This document shows, one piece after another, positions 49,533 through 57,521 of a DNA stretch of 64,000 bases. The stretch lies in assembly GCA_012520095.1 (NCBI GenBank), contig JAAYOV010000105.1, positions 22,264 through 86,263 of the forward strand, read 5' to 3'. Every line of letters starts with the position of its first letter. The stretch's first letter is position 1. Below the pieces are notes generated by a model. That model ran no database searches. It was not told the DNA's origin and was given only the letters and a program-made list of their open reading frames with translations. The position numbers and the translations under genes were made by a program. This DNA comes from Tissierellia bacterium (GTDB lineage Bacteria > Bacillota > Clostridia > Peptostreptococcales > Acidaminobacteraceae).

Positions 49533-51683
49533 TTATTCAAACGGACGCCGCACCTTTCCTGCAGAGGGAATCGTCTTTGAGCGGAATTTTTCCAAATTCG
49601 CGGATGAAGAAGCCGGCTCCATATCTGTGAGCCTTCCGGTCTTCCCGATGCGCATCACATTAACACCCTGAGAATGGCGGGTTGTTTTTTCAGGTATCAG
49701 CGAAGAATCGATCAAGAGCCAGTTTTCCTTCTGCCTTTCATATCGGCTAAAAAGAAGCGGAGCTTCCTTATCCAGAGCCAGTGCACGCACGAGTTGCTGA
49801 GAGTCATCGTAAGCGCGCACGAGCATTCTGCGATTGGTCTTCGTGGCATAAGAACTCAGTGGAATCTTTGCTACTTTTCCTCGTTCAAAAGCAAATAATA
49901 CGTAACCGCTATAGTCATTGGTCGCAAGAGCCAACACCGTTTCTTCTCCATCTTCCATTTCCAACTCATGCGGCAAGAAAAGGCCCAGCTCGGTATGACG
50001 AACGCTCTCAATATCGGCGACACGGAGTTTGAACACACGGTGTGCTGTCGTAAATATCAGCAGATCTCCCCATTCATTTACTTCAAGCTCATAGCGGACA
50101 TCATCACCGTCTTTGAGGCGTTGCTCCTGATTGGGATCATACTGGCTCTGCGGTATTTTCTTCAGATAATTTTCCCGCGTGAGGAGAAGAATCTGCGATT
50201 CGGTCGTCATCTCTTCTTCCTCTTCAATCAACTCCTCGATCGGCTCGATCAACACCGTTTTTCTGGGTTTTCTATATTTTTTGAGGATCTCCTTGAGTTC
50301 CTCCTCAATATACTTCTTAATCCTCTTATCGCTTCCGTAAAGAAGTTTATTCGAGGCAATCTTGTCTTCCAAGGCTTGACGCTCGGAAACTCGCGATGTA
50401 ATGAATTCTTTGTTGATATTGCGGAGCCTGATATTGGCAACATATTCCGCCTGTTCCTCATCAAGTAAAAACTCTCTCATCAATGAGGGGACGACGTCCT
50501 TCTCCTTAGGCGTGGCGCGAATAAGAGCGATCACCCGATCGATATCAAGCAGAAGCTGCTCAAGCCCTCTTATCAGATGAAGCTTCTTTTCATCGAGGTT
50601 GATATCATATCGAAGCCTTCCCCGCACACAATCCATGCGAAAATCCAACCAATGCAGCAATAGGTGACGAATCCCCAGTTGTTTTGGGTACGCGTTGATA
50701 AGTACATTGAAGTTGCAACTGAACGTGTCTTCCATCGGCGTATCGCGATAAAGTTTTGCCAATAAAAGCTCCAGATCCGTACCTCTCTTAGCATCTATCG
50801 TCAACCTGAGGCCCTTGAGGTCCGATTCATCCCTGACATCCGAAATTTCCTTGTATGACCCTTCCTTGACTCCGGCGATGATTCGATCCATGATCGCCTC
50901 CACCGTCGTTCCATAGGGAATTTCCGTAATTTCTATGCGATTTTCTTTGGGGATAATCTGTGCTTTTGCTCGCAGACGAAATGTTCCGGTTCCCTTCTCA
51001 ATGACCTGCTCCATGACCTGCGGATCCTCAACACAATATCCCCCTGTCGGAAAATCCGGTCCCTTAATAATATTTTGGAGGTTTGCCTTGGAGCTTTTTA
51101 AAAGAGCAACCGTCGCATTAATGACGTCTTCGAGATGGAATGAAGCGATGTTTGACGCCATACCGACGGCAATTCCTCGGTTCGGATTAATTAGTATGGT
51201 TGGCACTTTGACCGGAAGAAGAAGGGGCTCATAGTCCGTTCCGTCATAATTCGGCACGAACTCAACGGTTCCCTTGTCGACATCGGCAAAAAGGAGCTCG
51301 CAGAATTCCTCGAGCTTCACCTCTGTGTATCGACTGGCTGCGTACTGCATGTCTCTGGAATAGACTTTTCCAAAGTTACCTTTGGAATCGATATAGGGAT
51401 AGAGAAGACTCTCATTTCCCCGGCTCATGCGCACCATCGTCGCATAAATGGGGCCGTCTCCATGAGGATTCAAGCGCATCGTCTGCCCAACGACATTGGC
51501 TGACTTTGTCTTGTTTCCTTTGAGAAGTCCCATTTTGTACATTGTATACAATAGTTTACGATGCGCCGGCTTGAGTCCGTCGATCTCAGGAATAGCCCGA
51601 GACAAAATAACGCTCATCACATACGGCATATAATTTTCTTCCAGTGTCTGTGCCACGGGTTCGCGGCGAATCGTCTCTGTCAC
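49533..51683 (-). CDS. DNA topoisomerase IV subunit A-like (ParC type)
   Basis: Breakage-reunion subunit of a type IIA topoisomerase, 716 residues. It has the winged-helix start (YVMSVILSRAIPEIDGLKPAHRKLLYTMYKMG), the catalytic Tyr in MQYAASRYTEVKL, and a reduced C-terminal propeller. No GyrA box (QRRGGKG) is visible; the region reads YATKTNRRMLV, which argues for a topo IV-type decatenase over gyrase. The real start is probably GTG 51683, since GGAGG lies 4 nt before it and inside the longer reading from ATG 51695. No parE or gyrB is adjacent. Confidence 0.9.
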   Translation of the reverse strand: MTETIRREPVAQTLEENYMPYVMSVILSRAIPEIDGLKPAHRKLLYTMYKMGLLKGNKTKSANVVGQTMRLNPHGDGPIYATMVRMSRGNESLLYPYIDSKGNFGKVYSRDMQYAASRYTEVKLEEFCELLFADVDKGTVEFVPNYDGTDYEPLLLPVKVPTILINPNRGIAVGMASNIASFHLEDVINATVALLKSSKANLQNIIKGPDFPTGGYCVEDPQVMEQVIEKGTGTFRLRAKAQIIPKENRIEITEIPYGTTVEAIMDRIIAGVKEGSYKEISDVRDESDLKGLRLTIDAKRGTDLELLLAKLYRDTPMEDTFSCNFNVLINAYPKQLGIRHLLLHWLDFRMDCVRGRLRYDINLDEKKLHLIRGLEQLLLDIDRVIALIRATPKEKDVVPSLMREFLLDEEQAEYVANIRLRNINKEFITSRVSERQALEDKIASNKLLYGSDKRIKKYIEEELKEILKKYRKPRKTVLIEPIEELIEEEEEMTTESQILLLTRENYLKKIPQSQYDPNQEQRLKDGDDVRYELEVNEWGDLLIFTTAHRVFKLRVADIESVRHTELGLFLPHELEMEDGEETVLALATNDYSGYVLFAFERGKVAKIPLSSYATKTNRRMLVRAYDDSQQLVRALALDKEAPLLFSRYERQKENWLLIDSSLIPEKTTRHSQGVNVMRIGKTGRLTDMEPASSSANLEKFRSKTIPSAGKVRRPFE

Positions 51684-51710
51684 GTATCCTCCCATCGCTC
51701 GTCATAAGGT

Positions 51711-51739
51711 ATTATAATGGTTCATTGCACACATCAAAA
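51711..51739 (-). promoter_or_regulatory. Promoter of topoisomerase gene
   Basis: -10 TATAAT (51711-51716) with a modest -35 TTTTGA (51734-51739), 17 bp spacer, minus strand. The leader before the GTG start would be short. Confidence 0.55.
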
Positions 51740-51822
51740 TAAATCCGGAAGACAGAGCACATCCATGCTTTCGTCGATATATTTTATCTTATTCCTTCAT
51801 CAATTTACAATCTCTTCAGCGG

Positions 51823-51845
51823 AAAAAAACAGCCTCAGCTGTTTT
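51823..51845 (-). terminator. Terminator of hpt-pduL-deoC operon
   Basis: A perfect minus-strand stem AAAACAGC-TGAG-GCTGTTTT (51826-51845) running into more T residues, overlapping the stop of the gene at 51835. Confidence 0.9.
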
Positions 51846-52071
51846 CCTCCTCATCTTCATCATCATCGACAATCGTATATTCCGGTTTAGAAGCGCCATC
51901 ATCCGGTCGATGATATTGCTGCCAAAAATAATAAATCATAAGAGCGACCAGAACGGGGATAATCATTCCCGAGCCCAATAGGCGTACAAAGAAGCTCAGA
52001 AAATATGCAATAACAAAAAACATCAACAAGCTGAACAAGCAGCCTCCCGTTCCGAATCGATAGATTTTCAC
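51835..52071 (-). CDS. Small membrane protein
   Basis: A 78-residue protein with two hydrophobic segments (about residues 11-31 and 36-48) and a very acidic tail ending VDDDEDEEENS. No family recognised. The GTG start takes its ribosome binding site from the last codons of deoC (GAGGAG), 1 bp beyond the deoC stop, so it is tightly coupled to deoC. Confidence 0.7.
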   Translation of the reverse strand: MKIYRFGTGGCLFSLLMFFVIAYFLSFFVRLLGSGMIIPVLVALMIYYFWQQYHRPDDGASKPEYTIVDDDEDEEENS

Positions 52072-52072
52072 T

Positions 52073-52726
52073 TTACTCCTCTATTTCCTCGAGGATGTCA
52101 ACACCTGAAGATGCGCCGAGCCGAGTGGCACCCGCTTCGATCATTTTGCGCGCATCTGCCAACGTGCGAATTCCGCCGCTCGCCTTAACTTCTTTTGAGA
52201 AGGAGCGCCTCATCTGCTCTACTGCTTCTACCGTAGCGCCCCCTGCACCAAAACCGGTGGAAGTCTTGACAAAATCAGCTCCGGCTTCGTCACAAAGGCG
52301 GCACGCCGTGTCGATCTCATCCGCACTTAATTCAGCCGTCTCTAGGATTACTTTGAGAACATATCCCTTGACCGCTTCCCTCACGAGATGGATATCTCTT
52401 AAAACGGCTTCCGTATCCCCTTCTTTTAAAAAACCAATATTGATGACCATATCTATCTCATCGGCTCCGTCACGAACGGCCTGGGCAGCCTCATATGCCT
52501 TCGCTTGAGGCGATGAGGCGCCGTGAGGAAACCCGATAACCGTCGTCACCCCGACCCGACTGCCCTTGAGAAGCTCAGCGGCCTGAGACACTCTTGAAGG
52601 CTGCACGCAGACGGTCGCAAAACCCATTTCCTTCGCTTCAGCACACAGTTTGACTATGTCTTCAGATGTCGCAGACGGTCGCAGGAGGGTGTGGTCAATT
52701 TTGATAGCGAGCTCTTTTTTGTTCAT
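52073..52726 (-). CDS. deoC: Deoxyribose-phosphate aldolase
   Basis: Splits 2-deoxyribose-5-phosphate into acetaldehyde and glyceraldehyde-3-phosphate. The 217 residues have IDHTLLRPSATSEDI, the Schiff-base lysine region LKVILETAEL and the KTSTGFGAGGATVE active-site segment. ATGA overlap with pduL, which can take acetyl-CoA onward to acetyl phosphate. Confidence 0.95.
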   Translation of the reverse strand: MNKKELAIKIDHTLLRPSATSEDIVKLCAEAKEMGFATVCVQPSRVSQAAELLKGSRVGVTTVIGFPHGASSPQAKAYEAAQAVRDGADEIDMVINIGFLKEGDTEAVLRDIHLVREAVKGYVLKVILETAELSADEIDTACRLCDEAGADFVKTSTGFGAGGATVEAVEQMRRSFSKEVKASGGIRTLADARKMIEAGATRLGASSGVDILEEIEE

Positions 52727-53295
52727 TTGATAATTTCCAACAATTGGCCGTTTTTAATAGCTGCCGCATTCGCTTCGTCCATATCAAGGTGGATGTCCAG
52801 CGCAAAGTCATCGTGAACGCGGCACAGTACATCTTCAAATACCACAGGACGCACGCCACCGCTTCGAACTTTGACGAAATCCTTGTCGGCAATGCCCATT
52901 TTTTGCGCATCACTTGTATGCAGATGCATATGACGCGCGGCAACAATCACTCCTTGAGAGATCTCCACTTCCCCCTTAGGGCCTTTTAGAACGGCACCCG
53001 GACTTCCCTCAATATCCCCGGAATTTCTCACGACCGCCGGGACTCCAAGAGCAAAGGAATCACTGATCGAAATTTCTACTTGTGTGCTGCTGCGAACGGG
53101 TCCGAGGATGCGCACAAGCAGGCTCCCCTTGGGGCCGATTACCTCCACCTTTTCATCACAGGCGTATTGGCCCGGCTGCGAGAGATCTTTCATTTTCGTG
53201 AGGACATATCCCTCTCCGAAAAGTGTTTCGAGCGACTGTTGATCAATATGAAGATGGCGATTGGATACGCCGACAGGCGCCTGGTATTTACTCAT
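52723..53295 (-). CDS. pduL: PduL-type phosphate acyltransferase
   Basis: Transfers acyl groups between CoA and phosphate (acetyl- or propanoyl-phosphate). The 190 residues contain two metal-binding motifs, VGVSNRHLHID and VAARHMHLHTSD, and the PduL duplicated barrel. There is no N-terminal microcompartment targeting peptide and no shell gene nearby, so it is probably a free cytosolic phosphotransacetylase. ATG 53295 overlaps the hpt stop by 8 bp. Confidence 0.92.
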   Translation of the reverse strand: MSKYQAPVGVSNRHLHIDQQSLETLFGEGYVLTKMKDLSQPGQYACDEKVEVIGPKGSLLVRILGPVRSSTQVEISISDSFALGVPAVVRNSGDIEGSPGAVLKGPKGEVEISQGVIVAARHMHLHTSDAQKMGIADKDFVKVRSGGVRPVVFEDVLCRVHDDFALDIHLDMDEANAAAIKNGQLLEIIK

Positions 53296-53809
53296 GTTCT
53301 TCCTCCTCAATGATGGCAATCAATGGCAATTGCCGGTATTTTTGTGCATAATCAATCCCATAGCCAACCACAAAGCCGTCTTCAATATCGAATCCGCAAT
53401 AGTCTATCTGCACATCGACTTCTCGCCTGGCGCTCTTGTCAAGGAGTGTACAGACAGCCAATGACGACGGAAGGCGCTGGCGAAGCAAATTGCACAAATA
53501 GCGAAGGGTTAGCCCGGTATCGACAATATCTTCGACTATTATAACATCTCGACCTTCGATCGCAACATCCAGGTCTTTTGTAAGCCGGACAACTCCCGAA
53601 GTCGTCGTTGCATCTCCGTAACTCGACGTCGACATGAAATCCACTTCTAAATCGATGTCCATCTCCCGGATCAAATCACCCAGGAAGACAAAGCTCCCCT
53701 TGAGAACCCCGATAAAAAGCGGTCTCTTCCCCTCGTAATCAGATCGTATTTCTTCTGCCAATTCTCGTATTCTTTTGCGAATCTGCTCTTCACTGATTAA
53801 AACTTTCAT
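53288..53809 (-). CDS. hpt: Hypoxanthine phosphoribosyltransferase (copy 2)
   Basis: A second HPRT, 173 residues, with DVIIVEDIVDTGLTLRYL as PRPP loop, DFMSTSSYGDAT and GFVVGYGIDYAQKYRQLP. It differs clearly from the copy at 21872-22390, so the two are ancient paralogues. GGAGG lies 5 nt before ATG 53809; an ATG at 53812 is too close. Operon with pduL and deoC. Confidence 0.94.
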   Translation of the reverse strand: MKVLISEEQIRKRIRELAEEIRSDYEGKRPLFIGVLKGSFVFLGDLIREMDIDLEVDFMSTSSYGDATTTSGVVRLTKDLDVAIEGRDVIIVEDIVDTGLTLRYLCNLLRQRLPSSLAVCTLLDKSARREVDVQIDYCGFDIEDGFVVGYGIDYAQKYRQLPLIAIIEEEEHE

Positions 53810-53842
53810 CATTACCTCCTTTTCCTTAATACCCTCAAAATA

Positions 53843-53866
53843 TAAAAAGACCCCTTAAAGAGGTCA
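53843..53866 (-). terminator. Terminator of Tad locus
   Basis: A minus-strand stem GACCTC/GGGGTC (one G-T pair, loop TTTAAG, 53849-53865) followed by TTTTT at 53844-53848. It overlaps the stop codon of the gene at 53864. Confidence 0.8.
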
Positions 53867-54097
53867 TTTTAGCGGAAAAAACAGTCGATATGAAATTCCG
53901 TCTTTGATGTATTGTTCTCCGGATACGACATAATCACTTATGTCATAAATCAAAAGCATCCCTCTTAAGCCCGGAATATACTTCGGAGTGATATAAAATA
54001 CCTCCGATTCACGAGGTTTACCAAAATACAGTCGAGTATAGGGCACATGATAAAGAAGCTCTACCTTCCCCCCACACAGAGCGATTCCCCGTCTCAT
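53864..54097 (-). CDS. Unrecognised small protein of the Tad locus
   Basis: A 77-residue basic protein, MRRGIALCGGKVELLYHV, ending SGEQYIKDGISYRLFFPLK. No hydrophobic helix and no family recognised. Coupled to the pilin gene by a TGATG junction (ATG 54097; GTG at 54100 also possible), so it probably works with the Tad apparatus. It could be an accessory or periplasmic part, but nothing in the sequence shows this. Confidence 0.55.
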   Translation of the reverse strand: MRRGIALCGGKVELLYHVPYTRLYFGKPRESEVFYITPKYIPGLRGMLLIYDISDYVVSGEQYIKDGISYRLFFPLK

Positions 54098-54261
54098 CAC
54101 TGGCCGATCGATTGGATATTGATCTCTACGTCTGTAATATCTTGCAGAAGTGACGCAGCATAATCGGCAATGAATGTCTTAAACAGCAGTGCCAGCCCTA
54201 TGAGGATCGCGGTCAATATGACCAGTTCCACTGTCCCAAATCCGTCTTGCCACCTTGTCAT
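54097..54261 (-). CDS. Flp1-like type IVb pilin
   Basis: A 54-residue pilin, too short for routine calling. The leader MTRWQDG is followed by F-G-T-V-E: cleavage after Gly7 would leave Phe at +1 and Glu at +5, as in type IV prepilins. Next is a hydrophobic helix (ELVILTAILIGLALLF) as in Flp1. The stop overlaps the next gene. A ribosome binding site GAGG lies before the ATG. It lies directly after tadC. No prepilin peptidase is in the window. Confidence 0.8.
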   Translation of the reverse strand: MTRWQDGFGTVELVILTAILIGLALLFKTFIADYAASLLQDITDVEINIQSIGQ

Positions 54262-54263
54262 TT

Positions 54264-54995
54264 TTACCTCCAGATAAATTCCGAAATAAAGGGAAACACC
54301 AAATAGATGATCATGATGAGCATATTGGCGCTCATTGGAAGAAGGATAAGATGCTCCCTTTTCTCCAGTTCCATTTTTTTCGCTCTTCGATACCTCTCAA
54401 ACAGCTCTGAAGATACCTGAGCAAAATCCATACTGAGCGACTCTCCGGAAAAATGCCTGCCACGCTCCAGAAGGATGATTATCTTCTTAATGACCATCCA
54501 CTTGCTGGCAAGAAACAGTTTTTCCAATTCTTTCACATAGCCGTCGACATCTTCCTTGACATCGAACAATGCGATCGTCCTCGTCGCTTCGCGTATTGCA
54601 AGATATTGGTTCCTTCCACCCAAGAGTGCCATCTCATAGCGGAAGATAAAACTGCTCATTTCCTCTATTAAGCGATGTTGGTTTTTCTGCATGAGAGAGC
54701 TGAGCTGAACAAGCCCACCCATCAGCACAAAACTCAAAACTCCCAATACATATCCTGATGAGATTCCAAGTATCGCTGAAACACCCAGTCCAAGAAAAAG
54801 CGCCGAAGCCCAGTCGATCGATTTCATCACCCAGTCAAAAAGAAATAACTCGTGCATGTTTTCTTGTGTGCTGTAAGATAGGGCAAACAGAATGTCACGC
54901 CCACTATGTCCGCGTACTGAAAACGCGGTTGCAATATGCTTAAGAAGCCACCCTCTAGTCAGGCGAATCAGAATACACAACAAGATGCCTGTCAT
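54264..54995 (-). CDS. TadC-like pilus assembly membrane protein
   Basis: A 243-residue protein of GspF/TadC type, with membrane helices near the N terminus, in the middle (about 68-110) and at the C terminus (LILLPMSANMLIMIIYLVFPFI). The cytosolic segment contains FIFRYEMALLGGRNQYLAIREATR. It overlaps the TadB-like gene as ATGA. It pairs with the TadB-like protein as the inner-membrane platform of the pilus. Confidence 0.75.
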   Translation of the reverse strand: MTGILLCILIRLTRGWLLKHIATAFSVRGHSGRDILFALSYSTQENMHELFLFDWVMKSIDWASALFLGLGVSAILGISSGYVLGVLSFVLMGGLVQLSSLMQKNQHRLIEEMSSFIFRYEMALLGGRNQYLAIREATRTIALFDVKEDVDGYVKELEKLFLASKWMVIKKIIILLERGRHFSGESLSMDFAQVSSELFERYRRAKKMELEKREHLILLPMSANMLIMIIYLVFPFISEFIWR

Positions 54996-55522
54996 GACGT
55001 CTTCTCGATCATGCTCGCCAGATGATAGTTGATAAGAAGTCCCGCTGCACATAGCACTCTTAAAAATGTCTCCGCTTTCCTGCCGCTGAAGCTTTCAAGT
55101 ATGAGCATCGAGAGAATGGGGAGATACTTCATTATTCCCATCCGAAAACGCGAAGCGTTGAATTCCGCATCGAGCTCTTCTTCCAGGAGAAGCTTCTTTT
55201 CAAACAGGCGAAACTGTTTCTCAAAGATTTCCAATGTAAAATGCTCGGCATCCGGAGAAATAAATTCAGCCGGATAGTGTGTAAATCGAGCCTTTATCCA
55301 TGCATGCGCCGGCGCATCGCCTTCTCGAAGACTATTTCCAAAAGAGGCGAGTTGCTCGAGGACCTCCCGCTCATCCACCTTTTTTTTTCTGTTTCGATAG
55401 GTATAGAGAAGGCTGACCACCCCCTCCAAAAGAAAAGCCGAGTTCCAAAACCAACCTCCGCGCACCAGCAAAACAAGCCCTGCACGAAAACCGATAATCT
55501 CGATCACTTTAAGCGATGTCAT
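54992..55522 (-). CDS. TadB-like pilus assembly membrane protein
   Basis: A 176-residue protein, short for TadB (often near 300). One N-terminal hydrophobic region, a cytosolic part with EQLASFGNSLREGDAPAHAWIKA (T2SSF-like), and C-terminal helices. ATG 55522 overlaps the tadA end by 14 bp; longer readings run into tadA. The identity rests on position and the T2SSF pattern. Confidence 0.6.
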   Translation of the reverse strand: MTSLKVIEIIGFRAGLVLLVRGGWFWNSAFLLEGVVSLLYTYRNRKKKVDEREVLEQLASFGNSLREGDAPAHAWIKARFTHYPAEFISPDAEHFTLEIFEKQFRLFEKKLLLEEELDAEFNASRFRMGIMKYLPILSMLILESFSGRKAETFLRVLCAAGLLINYHLASMIEKTS

Positions 55523-56471
55523 GAATCTCCACCTCTCCTTTTGAGAAGGAAACAGCGCTGATGCTCTCCAGTCTGCGCTCACTTTTGCCTCTCAGCTGAA
55601 TAATCACATCAATTCCCCTCCCCAGGTAGCGCTGAGCCGCTTCATACGGAATTCCCGCTTCCATTAGGAGCATTTCCAGCCGGGCGATCATATCTTGCGG
55701 TGAGTTGCCATGTCCTGTACATAGACTTCCCTGATGTCCGGTGTTGATCGCATGGATAAAGTCGACCACCTCCTCTCTTCTGATTTCACCAAGGATGATG
55801 CGGTCCGGACGCATTCGAAGCGATGTCTTCACAAGGTCCGACGTGTTTACTTCCCGCACCAGATGCGCCTTCTTCTTCGTCCTCAGATATACACAATTGC
55901 TGCCTTCGGGAGCTTTGATTTCAGCCGTATCCTCAATAATGACGATTCGCTCGCTTCGATCTATGTCCCCCAGAAGAAAGTTCAAGAGCGTCGTCTTTCC
56001 GGAGCTGGTTTCTCCACTGATAAAAAGAGTCTTTCTTTGACGCACCAGTTGAAGCAGAAGCTGTCTTTGCTTTCGACTCATAAAACCTCCCTCCAGAAAA
56101 TCCATCTCCTTAAATCGCTGCCCACCGCCTCGTCGAATCGTCATGACGATATCACCGCCCGTCAGATGACTGTTGACGACATTGATCCGATATCCTTTGT
56201 CGATATCAAAATCGACAATCGGTCGATCTACGCTCAGCCGTTGATTATACATCGCCAAGAATCTGGCCACACTTCTTCTATAGTCCTCCCTGGAATAAAA
56301 GAGACCTTTCACTTCCCGAATTCCCCTGTCGTCTTCAATAAAGACTTCATTCCAAGCATTGAACATGATTTCCGTAAAATGATTGCCCAGAAGAGAAACG
56401 ATGATATCGTCTTTTTTGGCAAAACTTTCGGGAGAGTAGATCTCAAGCCACCGGCGAAGCTGTGCATTCAT
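55509..56471 (-). CDS. tadA: TadA/CpaF-type secretion ATPase
   Basis: Hexameric ATPase that drives Tad pilus assembly, 320 residues. The Walker A is SGETSSGKTTLLNFLL, followed by IVIIEDTAEIKAP (Walker B type), the HINTGHQGSLCTGHGNSP His box in part, and LRMRPDRIILGEIR. It is shorter than most CpaF proteins (about 440 or more) and lacks their N-terminal extension. ATG 56471 follows GGAGG. It stands directly after the rnpB terminator. Confidence 0.9.
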   Translation of the reverse strand: MNAQLRRWLEIYSPESFAKKDDIIVSLLGNHFTEIMFNAWNEVFIEDDRGIREVKGLFYSREDYRRSVARFLAMYNQRLSVDRPIVDFDIDKGYRINVVNSHLTGGDIVMTIRRGGGQRFKEMDFLEGGFMSRKQRQLLLQLVRQRKTLFISGETSSGKTTLLNFLLGDIDRSERIVIIEDTAEIKAPEGSNCVYLRTKKKAHLVREVNTSDLVKTSLRMRPDRIILGEIRREEVVDFIHAINTGHQGSLCTGHGNSPQDMIARLEMLLMEAGIPYEAAQRYLGRGIDVIIQLRGKSERRLESISAVSFSKGEVEIHDIA

Positions 56472-56489
56472 GTTTTCCTCCTGAATCAA

Positions 56490-56518
56490 AGTCTAAAACA
56501 AAAAAAGAAGCTCTCCAA
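56490..56518 (-). promoter_or_regulatory. Candidate Tad promoter overlapping the rnpB terminator
   Basis: TTGGAG (56513-56518), 17 bp spacer and TAGACT (56490-56495), minus strand. The -35 lies in the rnpB terminator hairpin. No other promoter fits in the 29 bp before tadA. Confidence 0.4.
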
Positions 56519-56528
56519 CGAAAGCTTC
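56500..56528 (-). terminator. Terminator of rnpB
   Basis: Minus-strand hairpin (GAAGCT...AGCTTC, 56507-56528) followed by seven T residues. Confidence 0.88.
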
Positions 56529-56536
56529 AATAAATT

Positions 56537-56881
56537 CCAAGCAGCAACCAGGTCTGTAAGCCGATTTCTGTCGAGGATGACCATCTATCTGGACACCGCG
56601 TTGCCGACGGTGTTCTTGCGACCTACCACGGGACGAAGGAGCTCTTCATAATGTCCCCCATTTGGTCTTGCTCCGGGCGGGGTTTACATAGCCGAACAGT
56701 CGCCAGTTCGCTGGTGGGCTCTTACCCCACCTTTCCATCCTTACCTCGCAGGGAGGCGGTATCTTTCTGTTGCACTATCCTTGGAGTCACCTCCACTGGG
56801 TGTTACCCAGCGCCCTTGCTCATGGAGTTCGGACTTTCCTCATACCTTGCGGTACGCGGTCACCCGACCTGGTTGCGTTGC
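56537..56881 (-). ncRNA. rnpB: RNase P RNA (A-type-like)
   Basis: Catalytic RNA of RNase P, which matures tRNA 5' ends. The conserved elements are present on the minus strand: GAGGAAAGTCCGAACTCC, ACAGAAAGATACCGCC, GGTAAGAGCCCACCAGC, GTAAACCCCGCCCGGAGCAAG and the 3' ACAGAAATCGGCTTACAGACC. P1 pairs GCAACCAGG (56867-56875) with CCTGGTTGC (56544-56552). The pattern is closest to the ancestral A type rather than the Bacillus B type. -10 TATAAT is at 56888-56893, inside the trmK end, with a poor -35. Confidence 0.95.
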
Positions 56882-56888
56882 GACGCAA

Positions 56889-57521
56889 TTATACCATATC
56901 CTGCAAGCGATCCTCTATTCTTGTGAGAAGATCTCTCATTTTCTCTTTCTTCTCACCGGAAAGCCCGGAGTAAAAAGAGCAAATCCTCCTTTTATGGTGA
57001 TGAAGATACTCTCTATACAAGGAAGCATCCTCACTGAAATCGCGCCCGAGCAGCAGATCGTAAGGTGTATCCTCGCCTGCAGAGACCTTTAATATCACAT
57101 AGAAATGATCTTCATGTGTCAGTCGTTCTTTTATCAGGCGATATCCATTTTCCAAAAGATACTCTCTCAATTGCATCAGATGCTGCATAGGTTGAAGAAT
57201 CAGATATCTCATCTGTTGAAATCTGACTCTGTCCTTTCTGAGAATATCTATAATAGTATGTCCGCCCATTCCGGCAATAACAGCTGAGTCAAACTCTCCT
57301 GTGGAAGGGAGTCCGTCAGCAAGATAAAAGTCGGCGTTTTTCCCCGCTAACGTTCTCTTGGCATTGTTGAGCGGTCCTTCTGCGATATCACTGACACCGA
57401 TTCGCTCCACAATTCTTCTCTCGAGAAGAAGAAGCGGGAGCATTGCGTGATCACTTCCGATGTCGATCAACCGGCTCCCGGCATCAACCAACGATGCGAT
57501 TACCTCCAACCTCGTCTGCAT
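56889..57521 (-). CDS. trmK: tRNA (adenine-22-N1)-methyltransferase TrmK
   Basis: Methylates A22 of tRNA with SAM, 210 residues. The SAM site reads LIDIGSDHAMLPLLLLE, followed by VIAGMGGHTIIDIL and ILQPMQHLMQLREYLLENGY, all typical of TrmK (YqfN). It overlaps the rpoD stop by 1 bp and its stop overlaps the rnpB promoter. Confidence 0.94.
   Translation of the reverse strand: MQTRLEVIASLVDAGSRLIDIGSDHAMLPLLLLERRIVERIGVSDIAEGPLNNAKRTLAGKNADFYLADGLPSTGEFDSAVIAGMGGHTIIDILRKDRVRFQQMRYLILQPMQHLMQLREYLLENGYRLIKERLTHEDHFYVILKVSAGEDTPYDLLLGRDFSEDASLYREYLHHHKRRICSFYSGLSGEKKEKMRDLLTRIEDRLQDMV

Noticed and set aside
55734..56651. 305-codon plus-strand ORF across tadA and the 3' part of rnpB
   Set aside because: Overlaps a recognised ATPase and a structural RNA; no plausible product.
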